This document shows, one piece after another, positions 1-8,124 of a DNA stretch of 64,000 nucleotides (position 1 is its first letter; each line of letters starts with the position of its first letter). Origin of the DNA: G963662605 sp963667005 (GTDB lineage Bacteria; Bacteroidota; Ignavibacteria; Ignavibacteriales; Ignavibacteriaceae); NCBI GenBank assembly GCA_963667005.1, contig OY762937.1, positions 3,224,001 to 3,288,000 of the forward strand, read 5' to 3'. Under the pieces are notes generated by a model, which searched no databases, was not told where the DNA came from, and was given only the letters and a program-made list of their open reading frames with translations. The translations under genes and the position numbers were made by a program.

Positions 1-310
1 TGCAGGCTAAACTGATCAACGCACCGGCAGAGACTGCGCGTTTGTTGATATACGCCACAGTGGGGATTTTCGACTCTAAAATTGCATCTTTAATTTGTGT
101 CGCGGCATCAACGCGGCCGCCGAACGTATTAATTTCAAAAATTATCCCTGATGCATGATTCTCTTCTGCTTCACTTATCACCCGGCGAACAAACGGAGCT
201 TTGCCAAGATCAATCTCGCCGTCTATACGGGCATAATAAACCGTTTGGTTTGTCTGTGGATATAAAATAATGGAAAGTAATAGTGAGAAGAGAATGCTTT
301 TATATTTCAT
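1..310 (-). CDS. NfeD-family membrane serine protease (ClpP class), N-terminal part only
   Basis: The gene begins with ATG at 310 and runs off the left edge, so only the first 103 residues are visible. They start with a hydrophobic signal segment (MKYKSILFSLLLSIILY). A ClpP/crotonase-like core follows, containing INTFGGRVDAATQI and then IPTVAYINKRAVSAGALI. In the long-form NfeD family the Ser in the SAGALI stretch is the nucleophile. These proteases cleave membrane-associated substrates such as stomatin partners; that role is family knowledge. The C-terminal membrane and OB domains would lie outside the window. The gene is separated from ribBA by a terminator and probably has its own promoter in 311-374. 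Confidence 0.8.
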   Translation of the reverse strand, partial: MKYKSILFSLLLSIILYPQTNQTVYYARIDGEIDLGKAPFVRRVISEAEENHASGIIFEINTFGGRVDAATQIKDAILESKIPTVAYINKRAVSAGALISLAC

Positions 311-374
311 CTTTGTGCCATGAAATAATTAAATATACTTTTTGAAGATAACTCCCCAACCGGTAAAAAGCAAA

Positions 375-402
375 GCGCGGGCATCCTATCGCATACCCGC
401 GC
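375..402 (-). terminator. Rho-independent terminator after ribBA
   Basis: A 7-bp GC-rich stem (GCGCGGG at 375-381 with CCCGCGC at 396-402) lies just past the ribBA stop. On the minus strand it is followed by a T-rich stretch (CTTTGCTTTTT). It would end the tgt-yajC-ribBA transcript before the protease gene. Confidence 0.75.
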
Positions 403-409
403 AATCAAC

Positions 410-1615
410 TTATAATGGTTTATCCAGAATCAAATGCCCCATCTTATCCCGTTTTGTTTCGAGATATTTCCGGTTGTTTTCATTCGGGGCTATTTCTATT
501 GGAATTCTTTCAACAATTTCCAGTCCATACCCTTTTAATCCAACAACCTTTTTGGGGTTATTCGTTAATAACTTAATCTTATGGATACCCAATTCCCGCA
601 AAATTTGTGCACCGATTCCATAATCGCGCAAGTCAGCCTTAAATCCTAAAGCTTCATTTGCTTCAACAGTATCTTTGCCTTCATCCTGCAGTTTATAGGC
701 CTTAATTTTGTTACATAATCCGATGCCGCGGCCTTCCTGACGCATATAGACAAGCACACCGCTTCCTTCGGCAGAAATGATATCAAGCGATTTATTTAAT
801 TGTTCATTGCAATCGCAACGCATGGAGTGAAATACATCGCCTGTAAAGCACTCCGAATGCATACGCACAAGAACCGGCTTTTCAGGATTGATATCACCTT
901 TAACCATCGCGATATGCTCTTTGCCGTCAAGAGAACTTTTGAACATGATGATATGGAAATCGCCATGCTGTGTAGGTAAATTTGCATCAGCAACTTTACT
1001 AACAAGTGATTCCTTTTTAAGCCGGTATTCAATCAAATCCTTAACAGTAAGAATTTTCAGATCAAACTGTTTCGCCATTTCAATGAGTTCAGGAATTCTT
1101 GCCATCTCACCATTGGAACGAAGGATCTCACATAATACTCCGGCAGGTTTTAATCCGGCCAATCTGCACAAATCAACGACAGCCTCGGTATGTCCCGCAC
1201 GGCGTAAAACACCTTCTTCCATTGCTTTCAACGGAAAGATATGCCCCGGGATACCAAAGTCGGTTTTGGAAGAGCTTTCGTCAACTAATTTAGTGATGGT
1301 GACAGCTCTATCTGCGGCAGAGATTCCGGTTGTCGTGCCTTGTAAAGCATCAACGCTTACCGTGAATTGCGTCCCGTGCAGTGCTGAGTTTTCGTTCGAC
1401 ATCATAGGGATATCAAGTTTCTCCAACCTGTCAGGAGTCAACGGCACACATACAAGCCCCTTGCCTTCTGAAACCATAAAATTCACTATTTCAGGAGTAA
1501 CAAACTCAGCAGCGCAAACAAAGTCACCTTCGTTTTCGCGTTCCTCATCATCTACAACGATGAGTACTTTACCTGCCTTGATATCCTGAATAGCTTCTTC
1601 AACTGAACAAAACAT
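410..1615 (-). CDS. ribBA: Bifunctional 3,4-dihydroxy-2-butanone 4-phosphate synthase / GTP cyclohydrolase II
   Basis: This cytoplasmic enzyme catalyses both entry steps of riboflavin synthesis: ribulose 5-phosphate to dihydroxybutanone phosphate, and GTP to the diaminopyrimidine. The N-terminal RibB half has the acidic loop DDEERENEGDF (about residues 22-32) and GHTEAVVDLCRLAG. The C-terminal RibA half has the zinc site SECFTGDVFHSMRCDC, then YMRQEGRGIGL, DLRDYGIGAQIL and LLTNNPKK. Length (401 residues) is normal. I prefer the ATG at 1615. A longer reading starts at GTG 1636, but it adds a non-homologous tail and overlaps the end of yajC. It follows yajC closely and probably shares its mRNA. 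Confidence 0.95.
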   Translation of the reverse strand: MFCSVEEAIQDIKAGKVLIVVDDEERENEGDFVCAAEFVTPEIVNFMVSEGKGLVCVPLTPDRLEKLDIPMMSNENSALHGTQFTVSVDALQGTTTGISAADRAVTITKLVDESSSKTDFGIPGHIFPLKAMEEGVLRRAGHTEAVVDLCRLAGLKPAGVLCEILRSNGEMARIPELIEMAKQFDLKILTVKDLIEYRLKKESLVSKVADANLPTQHGDFHIIMFKSSLDGKEHIAMVKGDINPEKPVLVRMHSECFTGDVFHSMRCDCNEQLNKSLDIISAEGSGVLVYMRQEGRGIGLCNKIKAYKLQDEGKDTVEANEALGFKADLRDYGIGAQILRELGIHKIKLLTNNPKKVVGLKGYGLEIVERIPIEIAPNENNRKYLETKRDKMGHLILDKPL

Positions 1616-1622
1616 AAATACT

Positions 1623-1946
1623 CTATTTTTCTTCACTCTTTTTGGAAGGTGAAATTGTTGTGATAGCGCTTTTTTCGAATTTCAATTTAACATTATCGGC
1701 AACCTGCACAATAACAGTTGTTTCATCAACTGAACTTACTGTTCCGTGGATACCGCTGCCGGTAACAACCTTGTCGCCTTTTTCCATTTTGCTGATCATT
1801 GCTTCACGTTCTTTTGCTTTTTTCTGTTGTGGTCTGATGATCATGAAATAGAAAATTGCGAAGATTGCTGCGAACATGATTAACGTTGCATAAGGGCTTC
1901 CCTGTTGATCAGGTTGTCCGCCCATAGCGAATATAGAATGTAACAT
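1623..1946 (-). CDS. yajC: Preprotein translocase subunit YajC
   Basis: A 107-residue protein with one membrane segment (LIMFAAIFAIFYFMII, about residues 22-37). The family signature RPQQKKAKE follows directly, and then a basic cytoplasmic domain with VVTGSGIHGTV. YajC is an accessory part of the SecDF complex in the inner membrane. It starts 15 bases after the tgt stop, the order tgt-yajC being one of the most conserved small gene clusters in bacteria. In many genomes secD and secF come next; here ribBA follows instead. Confidence 0.93.
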   Translation of the reverse strand: MLHSIFAMGGQPDQQGSPYATLIMFAAIFAIFYFMIIRPQQKKAKEREAMISKMEKGDKVVTGSGIHGTVSSVDETTVIVQVADNVKLKFEKSAITTISPSKKSEEK

Positions 1947-1961
1947 ATATTTTCCTTGTTT

Positions 1962-3089
1962 TTAGTTTCTTACTATATGATTAATAATCTGTTTTTTCCA
2001 TTCGATAAAACTTCCATCGAGTATTGTCTCTCTTGCTTTGGTAACCAGCTCAAGATAAAAATGCAGGTTATGTATTGAAGCAAGTTCAAGAGCCAAAATT
2101 TCCTCGGCAACAAAAAGATGCCGCAAGTATGCCCGGCTAAAATTAGTGCAAGTATAGCAACTGCAGGTTTCATCAACCGGTGAAAAGTCATCCTTGTGCT
2201 TTGCATTGCGCATCGATAACACTCCGCGCCAAGTAAAGAGATACGCGTTGCGCGCATTACGTGTCGGCATAACACAATCGAACATATCCACCCCGCGTTC
2301 TATGCCTTCAAGAATATTCTCAGGCCTTCCCACGCCCATCAAATAGCGTGGCTTGTTTTCGGGGATGAAATCCGTTGTGAAGTCAACCATTTCATACATC
2401 ACATCGGTTGGTTCACCTACTGCCAGGCCGCCGATTGAATAACCGTCAAAGTCCATCGCTATCAGATCTTTGGCTGAAGATTCACGAAGTTCTTTGTATA
2501 CGCTGCCTTGAATAATACCGAATAAGCTCTGTTCAAATCCATATAAAGGCTTTGAGTTAATAAAAGCTTCCTTGTTTTGGACTGCCCACTTTGAAGTCAA
2601 TTCTTTTGACTTTTTAGCGTATTCATAGGTGCAGCCAAATGGTGTACACTCATCCAGAGGCATCATTATATCTGAACCGATACTGCGCTCAATGCCGATA
2701 ACTTTCTCAGGTGTAAAAAAGTGTTTGCTACCATCAAGATGCGAGCGAAATTCAACACCGTCCGGGCGGATTTTTCGTAAATCGGATAAACTAAATACCT
2801 GATAACCGCCGCTGTCAGTAAGTATCGGCCGCGGCCAGTTTATAAAATTATGTAATCCTCCGGCCTTTTCTAGGATGTCAGTTCCCGGACGCAAATACAG
2901 ATGATATGTGTTGCCCAAAATAATTTGCGCTTTAACATCATCCTGCAATAACTTCTGGTTGACTGCTTTTACGGTTCCCTGAGTACCCACGGGCATAAAT
3001 ATGGGTGTTTTAATTTCACCATGACCCGTTGTAATTTTTCCGGCTCTGGCCTTACACCCGGCCAGACTCTTCTCTAATTCAAATTTCAA
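1962..3089 (-). CDS. tgt: Queuine tRNA-ribosyltransferase (tRNA-guanine transglycosylase)
   Basis: Exchanges G34 of GUN-anticodon tRNAs for the preQ1 base in queuosine synthesis. Visible motifs are TPIFMPVGTQGTVK near the N-terminus, TDSGGYQVFSL with the active-site Asp at about residue 92, GGLAVGEP, and MPTRNARNAYLF. The C-terminal zinc site is CSCYTCTNFSRAYLRHLF. Start choice: homology begins at KFELEKSL, preceded by TTG at 3089, giving a normal 375 residues. An upstream TTG at 3155 would add a 22-residue tail unlike the family. No clear Shine-Dalgarno sequence is seen for either start. First gene of the tgt-yajC-ribBA group. Confidence 0.93.
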   Translation of the reverse strand: MKFELEKSLAGCKARAGKITTGHGEIKTPIFMPVGTQGTVKAVNQKLLQDDVKAQIILGNTYHLYLRPGTDILEKAGGLHNFINWPRPILTDSGGYQVFSLSDLRKIRPDGVEFRSHLDGSKHFFTPEKVIGIERSIGSDIMMPLDECTPFGCTYEYAKKSKELTSKWAVQNKEAFINSKPLYGFEQSLFGIIQGSVYKELRESSAKDLIAMDFDGYSIGGLAVGEPTDVMYEMVDFTTDFIPENKPRYLMGVGRPENILEGIERGVDMFDCVMPTRNARNAYLFTWRGVLSMRNAKHKDDFSPVDETCSCYTCTNFSRAYLRHLFVAEEILALELASIHNLHFYLELVTKARETILDGSFIEWKKQIINHIVRN

Positions 3090-3201
3090 ATGGCTAATAA
3101 ATAATTTATAATAAGCATATAATTTAAAGCTTTTTTGTATGGGGAACAAAACCAAACTCTATAAGCGGCGAGCAATATTCAGCGCTATGTTTTAAATAAC
3201 A

Positions 3202-3233
3202 AAACCCCTTACCATTTGCATGATAAGGGGTTT
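3202..3233 (-). terminator. Terminator after the anti-sigma gene
   Basis: A perfect 10-bp stem, AAACCCCTTA (3202-3211) with TAAGGGGTTT (3224-3233), around a 12-base loop. On the minus strand it is followed by TTTTGTTATTT. It lies 21 bases past the stop of the gene that ends at 3254. Confidence 0.8.
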
Positions 3234-3253
3234 AATTTCAATCAAAGGCTTTA

Positions 3254-4795
3254 TTAGATTTCCCAGGTATTTTTAATTTCAATAACGTTTCCGTTTTTAC
3301 CTTTTTTCATCTCTTTTTTGATGTTTTCCATTTCCTTTTTCACGTTATCAAGCTCCTTCTTGATCTCCTGATTGCTGTTATCGCTGGATTTGTTGGAGCT
3401 TTTCGGAGCAGGAACGCTGATATATTCATGCTGCATCTGAACATCTCTGTATTTTTTACCGGTTGCCGGATCCTGATACAGGAGCAGGTATTCGCCGGAA
3501 GTAGTGTCAACGACCATTTTAGGCGTAGTTTTAGTCCGGGGCATACTCGTAGCCGTCTCAGGGACAATTCGTTCAGTATAGCCTACCATTTGACGTCTAT
3601 CACCATAATTATCATTCCTGTCGGTATTGAATGCCGAATTTAAGTAGGCAAAGATATTATCAAGTGCCCGGCTGTAATCATCCATTTCCGGCTCGCTTTG
3701 ATGAGGGATAAATACCCGGCAGACATTTTTATCTGCTACAACGCGCAAATTACGGCCTTGTTTCGAATATCTATCCGATGGATCGGAACCCTGCATTACG
3801 ATATTCACGCTTTTTGAAGGTTTTATACCCTTTCTTAAAGCATCTTTCTGGGCACGAAGTGAAACCAACAGATTATCATCGTCAATATTCAGAGCTGTTT
3901 CATAAACCGAATCCGGTGAGATACACAGATAATGGTTAGACTTATGCCCTGCATTCTCGGCGAAAACGGCACTTGTCTGAGCCAGAGTCTTGTGGAAATT
4001 AGGTTCATACGCGAGAATCTTTTTCCGGGCTGATTCGCTGGTACTTGCAGCATAAGTTAATAATTCAGTACGCAGCTGGTCATGGTACTGCCACAATTGT
4101 GAGTTGACCGCGATAGTGTTTTTGTCGTTTATCAGAACGGCAGATGCGATTTTGTCGCTGAATTTATCTAGAATTTTGGCAACATCTGAGCGCTGTGCTG
4201 TTGACAAACCTAATCCCTTGGTGAATTCATCAAAAGAAGCACTGCCTCTGAAAGAATCCGCGTACTTCACTTCGAGGAATTCTTCCCCGCTTGAGTTGGT
4301 ACCCAGTTTTATAATCTGCTTGTTCCCTTTGTTGATCGGCAGATATTTATTCAGTGCAAAATTGAAAATATCATCGGCTGTTAAATCAGTGGCGAATAAT
4401 AACGGTTTCAAATTGCTGGCAGCCATAGAGGCAAAATCAGCACCACCTGCAGGAACAACTTTATGAAATAGGTCGGGCTGGAATTTGAAAATGCTGAGAG
4501 CAACTAAGCATACTGCCATAAAAGAAACTGCAGGTTTCCAATAAGACCGGGCTGCACTATGTGCCCTGCCGCCATTATGTATGCGTTCCATCAACCGTGT
4601 TTCAAAATACGGATCAGCGGGAAGCGGTTTAATTTCATTTACTTTTTCTTTAACAAATCTTAGCTCTGCGAGGGCTTCACGTAGACTTTGTGAAGTCTGT
4701 AACTGCTGCTCCAATAGATCTTTCTCGGTTGGGGTAAGGGCATCGTCTAAGTAAGCAGATAATCTCTCTAAATCTTTTGTATCAATTTTTATCAT
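3254..4795 (-). CDS. Putative anti-sigma factor, single-pass membrane protein
   Basis: A 513-residue protein whose N-terminal 75 residues form a helical domain (LERLSAYLDDALTPTEK, then LREALAELRFVKEKV) like the cytoplasmic domain of anti-sigma factors. The His-x3-Cys-x2-Cys zinc motif of zf-HC2/ZAS domains is absent. One membrane segment follows (AVSFMAVCLVALSIF, about residues 90-105). The rest, about 400 residues, would lie outside the membrane and matches nothing I recognise. The C-terminus is a Lys/Glu-rich predicted coiled coil (about residues 475-500). The start codon overlaps the sigma-factor stop (ATGA), so the pair is translationally coupled. The anti-sigma role is inferred from this coupling and the N-terminal domain. 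Confidence 0.65.
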   Translation of the reverse strand: MIKIDTKDLERLSAYLDDALTPTEKDLLEQQLQTSQSLREALAELRFVKEKVNEIKPLPADPYFETRLMERIHNGGRAHSAARSYWKPAVSFMAVCLVALSIFKFQPDLFHKVVPAGGADFASMAASNLKPLLFATDLTADDIFNFALNKYLPINKGNKQIIKLGTNSSGEEFLEVKYADSFRGSASFDEFTKGLGLSTAQRSDVAKILDKFSDKIASAVLINDKNTIAVNSQLWQYHDQLRTELLTYAASTSESARKKILAYEPNFHKTLAQTSAVFAENAGHKSNHYLCISPDSVYETALNIDDDNLLVSLRAQKDALRKGIKPSKSVNIVMQGSDPSDRYSKQGRNLRVVADKNVCRVFIPHQSEPEMDDYSRALDNIFAYLNSAFNTDRNDNYGDRRQMVGYTERIVPETATSMPRTKTTPKMVVDTTSGEYLLLYQDPATGKKYRDVQMQHEYISVPAPKSSNKSSDNSNQEIKKELDNVKKEMENIKKEMKKGKNGNVIEIKNTWEI

Positions 4796-5391
4796 AATAA
4801 TTCCTCACGCATAGGTTCGAGCATCTTCTTCAACGCTTCGCGGCCGCGAAAAACTCTGGATTTGATAGTCCCGACTTCAGAGTTTAACATTTCGGCTATT
4901 TCCTGGTAACTTAATCCTTCAAAATCACGAAGAATAATTGCTACTCTGAATTTTTCCGGCAGTTTTGCTACAGCCTGCCGTACAATTTCCTGAACATCAA
5001 AATCACCTTTTGCTTCTTCACTGTCCGGAATATCTTTTCCCTCGTCATTTGAAATCGAGGTAAAAAGCTGCCGGATTTTAACTTTCCGCAAATGATCCCG
5101 GCACTTATTAATGGTAACAGAATACAGCCATGTAGTAAACTGTGATTCAAATCTGAATGATTTCAGTTTCCGGTACACGATGATAAATACTTCCTGCGAA
5201 ATATCGTCCACCATATCGGCTGAACCGAGTGTCAGGAATACCAAATTCCGCACTTTTTCCTTGTGACGGTTGATGAGTGTACGGAAAGCTGCTTCATTTC
5301 CTTCATTAAAACTCCGGATAAGAGCAAAATCGTCATCAAGCGTTAAAATAGTACTTGGGTACACTTCAGAATTCTCGTTTATTTTTTCCAT
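4792..5391 (-). CDS. ECF-type RNA polymerase sigma factor (sigma-70 family, RpoE-like)
   Basis: Region 2 is seen in DMVDDISQEVFIIVYRKL and FTTWLYSVTINKCRDHL. Region 4 is seen in LPEKFRVAIILRDFEGLSY, then EIAEMLNSEVGTIKSRVFRG. The 199-residue length is typical. I start it at ATG 5391. An open reading frame extends to 5463, but that part is AT-rich and runs into the terminator hairpin at 5442-5477, so it is unlikely to be coding. It is followed by the coupled anti-sigma-like gene and probably directs a regulon answering an envelope signal. The regulon cannot be read from this window. Confidence 0.92.
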   Translation of the reverse strand: MEKINENSEVYPSTILTLDDDFALIRSFNEGNEAAFRTLINRHKEKVRNLVFLTLGSADMVDDISQEVFIIVYRKLKSFRFESQFTTWLYSVTINKCRDHLRKVKIRQLFTSISNDEGKDIPDSEEAKGDFDVQEIVRQAVAKLPEKFRVAIILRDFEGLSYQEIAEMLNSEVGTIKSRVFRGREALKKMLEPMREELL

Positions 5392-5441
5392 TAATTGTGA
5401 CGCATTATTGACAAAATGGTTCCAAAATATAGTAAAAAAAT

Positions 5442-5477
5442 AAAAAAGCCCGGACTTTTTCAAGCCCGGGCTTTTTT
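5442..5477 (-). terminator. Strong bidirectional-looking terminator after the surface-protein operon
   Basis: A perfect 12-bp stem (5442-5453 with 5466-5477) contains GCCCGG/CCGGGC and an A6/T6 run, with a 12-base loop. The tract is T-rich in either direction. By position it ends the minus-strand operon whose last gene stops at 5512 and insulates the sigma-factor gene. Confidence 0.88.
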
Positions 5478-5511
5478 AAAGCCTATTCTTAAAGAACAGA
5501 ACTACTCAATA

Positions 5512-7038
5512 TTACTTGAGGAGCATCATTTTCTTTGAAGAAGTGAAGTTACCTGATTTGATTGTATAGATATACATACCGCTCGGGAGGTTAGAAGCGT
5601 CGAAAGAAACTTCTTTACCACCGGCTTTTTCAAATCCGTTTAATAATGTAGCAACTTCTTTACCTAAAACGTTATACACTTTAAGAACAACGTTTCCTGC
5701 AACAGGCAAGCTAAAGCGAATAGCTGTTGTCGGGTTAAATGGATTCGGATAATTTTGCAATAAAGCATATTTATCAGCTTTTAATCCTTTAACGTCTTTT
5801 ACATCTGCAAGCTGATTGCCGAAATCATTACGTAAGTGTAAAGGTCCGGTTTGTGTTAAAGTGAAAGTATGGTTAATTCCCATATCCATCTCATTATCCA
5901 AACTTCCAGCACCATCTATCGACCAAGTAGGATAGATTGCTGCAAATTTAAAAGGAATAACACCTGTCGCTGTACCAGCCGGGAAAGTGATTGTACGGCT
6001 AAATACTTTATCTCCTGCAACTTTGTCACCGTGCGTTCCATCATCATACATGAGAAGGAGAGTAGCTCCTGGTGTACTTGTGTCGGTAGCAACCCAGCCA
6101 CCGCCCCATTGACCAAGAGGAGCACAACCACCTTTAATACCCATGAAAGTAACAGAATCAACCGGGATCGGTCTTTTATTTTTGAAATTAACAGCTGCAG
6201 GATTGGTCTTAATATTGCATTCGAATAAAATATCAAGCGCTGTATTTAATCCTGGTTGAGCCATGCTGAGCAAAGGTTTTACCGCAGGTAAATCAATAGT
6301 AGAACCGTCTGCCTTAAGTGTTACATAACGATTCGGATCTTCCCAACCATTATTTGTGAATGCCGGATCCGGATATCCTTTATATTTCCAGCGTAAAGAA
6401 TCGCCCAAGGCTCCTTTTATCTGAAGACTTGTTGTATATTGTCCAGCCACTAGGAAATTTTCAACCAATTTTCTATCAGCATCAGGACTTAGGCATTGGC
6501 CATTACCGTCCCAATTTAATCCCATGACCATGATTGAATCTTTGCTGCCATCAAAACCTGTAGCTGCAAGCGTACTAATATCAACATTAAAATTAACGGT
6601 ATTAGTAACAATCGCTGCGTTAACATGAGTACTGTCGTCGTTAAACCAGTATGCCGGCAATGTCATTGCGCTCAAGTCCAACGTAAAGTATCTATTACCA
6701 CCATCGTTATCAACCACATGTGATTCCCAAGCATCACCAGTTGAAACAAATTTATAGTGATACTTTGTACCAATTTTTGCACTTGGTAAATTCACGGTAA
6801 TTGAATAAATGGTATCTGTTAATGTACCGGACAGCTTGAATCCCCAGCCCGACCAATCCGAACCACCTGCATCAACTCCAAAATCACCACGTACGCATAC
6901 GCTATCAGCTGCCGGATCCCAAACTTTATTGAACACCCTGGCGCCCATCTTAACTCTAAATGTTACAGGAATCGTCTGCGCGTAAAGTACAGAACCCGTA
7001 ACCAAGAGGATAAAAAGAGTAAACAAAGTTTTTTTCAT
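5512..7038 (-). CDS. Secreted protein with type IX sorting domain
   Basis: About 508 residues. A signal peptide (MKKTLFTLFILLVTGSVLYAQ) leads into two or three beta-rich repeats. Aromatic-rich segments such as WDPAADSVCVRGDFG, IKGGCAPLGQWGGGW and GDKVAGDKVFSRTITFP are reminiscent of immunoglobulin-like or starch-binding-like folds, but I cannot name the family. The last 80 residues are a type A C-terminal sorting domain starting LLQNYPNPFNPTTAIRF and ending KKMMLLK, as in type IX secretion cargo. The start is ATG 7038, because GAGG lies 7-8 bases upstream of it. A second ATG at 7050 would include that ribosome site. It is the last gene of the run that begins with the TonB receptor. The biological role is unknown. 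Confidence 0.8.
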   Translation of the reverse strand: MKKTLFTLFILLVTGSVLYAQTIPVTFRVKMGARVFNKVWDPAADSVCVRGDFGVDAGGSDWSGWGFKLSGTLTDTIYSITVNLPSAKIGTKYHYKFVSTGDAWESHVVDNDGGNRYFTLDLSAMTLPAYWFNDDSTHVNAAIVTNTVNFNVDISTLAATGFDGSKDSIMVMGLNWDGNGQCLSPDADRKLVENFLVAGQYTTSLQIKGALGDSLRWKYKGYPDPAFTNNGWEDPNRYVTLKADGSTIDLPAVKPLLSMAQPGLNTALDILFECNIKTNPAAVNFKNKRPIPVDSVTFMGIKGGCAPLGQWGGGWVATDTSTPGATLLLMYDDGTHGDKVAGDKVFSRTITFPAGTATGVIPFKFAAIYPTWSIDGAGSLDNEMDMGINHTFTLTQTGPLHLRNDFGNQLADVKDVKGLKADKYALLQNYPNPFNPTTAIRFSLPVAGNVVLKVYNVLGKEVATLLNGFEKAGGKEVSFDASNLPSGMYIYTIKSGNFTSSKKMMLLK

Positions 7039-7093
7039 GATATACCTCATTTGTTATTGATTTTTGAATTAAATATTCATACCGGGTATAATT

Positions 7094-8101
7094 TTAAAAC
7101 CCGATAGACAATGAATATTTTGAAATTTGTTTAAAATATTTATAATCATTATAACTATAATCAATCCGTGCGTAAACTCCGCCCATATCATATTTAATAC
7201 CAATGCCGGCGCAAAGTTTACCAATTGCCTGGTCTTTGAACAACGAATTATAACCGCCACGTAATGCAATCATATCATTCCAGACGATTTCACCTCCAGC
7301 ATTTACAAATCCGGTTTGATTATTTGGATACACGGCATCAACCCCGCCTGTAACCTGCCAGTCCTGATTTTTAATAAAATCATAACCAACTCCAACCGTA
7401 AAATATAAAGGTAATGTCCAGGAATCTGTTCTTAGGGTGCCTGCGATATTTTCGTTATTTCCTGATTGAGGCTTGTTATCAATATCAATTCGATGGAACA
7501 AATCTTTACCATCAAGCTGCATTTCAGTACCGAAGTTGGTAATGTTCATACCGAGACGCAAACCTTCTAATTGTGTTAAGAACAACAAACCGATATCCAT
7601 TGCAAACGCATCAGCAGTCTCATGCCAAATCTGCTGATGGATATATTTGAAAGACCCGCCGACAGAAAACCTATCAGTTAGATTTCTTGCATAGCTCAGT
7701 CCTATAGCTAAATCTGCCGCAGACCATTTAGATCCCGTACCTTCAGGATTATATTCGTCGGTGATTTCTTCTTCACCATAATCAAGCTGATTGATACTGA
7801 AGCCGATACTGTTGTTTTCATCAACTTTATAAACCAGTCCAATCCAATTATAGTTTGTTTGAACAAACCACTCAGAATATGCTACAGTCAATTCACTTTT
7901 AGACATACGAGAGATTGAACCCGGGTTCCAAAAAAGACCGGTTGCATCGTTTGCGTTGGCAACATACGCACCACCCATAGCTGAAGCCCGGGGTCCTACA
8001 GGTATGGTTAAGAAGTTTGCCACAGTAGTGCCGACTTTAGTTTGCCCAAAAGCAACTGAAAAACATGCAACAAATAAAATAATAAACTTATGTATTTTCA
8101 T
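7094..8101 (-). CDS. PorV/PorQ-family outer-membrane protein
   Basis: A 335-residue beta-barrel protein with a cleavable signal (MKIHKFIILFVACFSVAFGQ). The family N-terminal signature is VGPRASAMGGAYVA, followed by NDATGLFWNPGSIS. Regular alternating strands follow, and it ends in a barrel-type C-terminus (YSLSIGF). Relatives include PorV, the type IX secretion shuttle protein, but many Ignavibacteria-type genomes carry several PorV-like proteins beside individual surface-protein genes. Here it sits between a 1,235-residue surface protein and a sorting-domain protein, consistent with a dedicated shuttle or anchor. That partner role is inference. Confidence 0.82.
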   Translation of the reverse strand: MKIHKFIILFVACFSVAFGQTKVGTTVANFLTIPVGPRASAMGGAYVANANDATGLFWNPGSISRMSKSELTVAYSEWFVQTNYNWIGLVYKVDENNSIGFSINQLDYGEEEITDEYNPEGTGSKWSAADLAIGLSYARNLTDRFSVGGSFKYIHQQIWHETADAFAMDIGLLFLTQLEGLRLGMNITNFGTEMQLDGKDLFHRIDIDNKPQSGNNENIAGTLRTDSWTLPLYFTVGVGYDFIKNQDWQVTGGVDAVYPNNQTGFVNAGGEIVWNDMIALRGGYNSLFKDQAIGKLCAGIGIKYDMGGVYARIDYSYNDYKYFKQISKYSLSIGF

Positions 8102-8124
8102 TTATAGACTCCGGAGTATTTCAA

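Noticed and set aside
342..623. Plus-strand frame of 93 codons across the ribBA 3' end.
   Set aside because: It lies antisense to the conserved RibA domain and starts inside the terminator region, so it is a shadow of ribBA.
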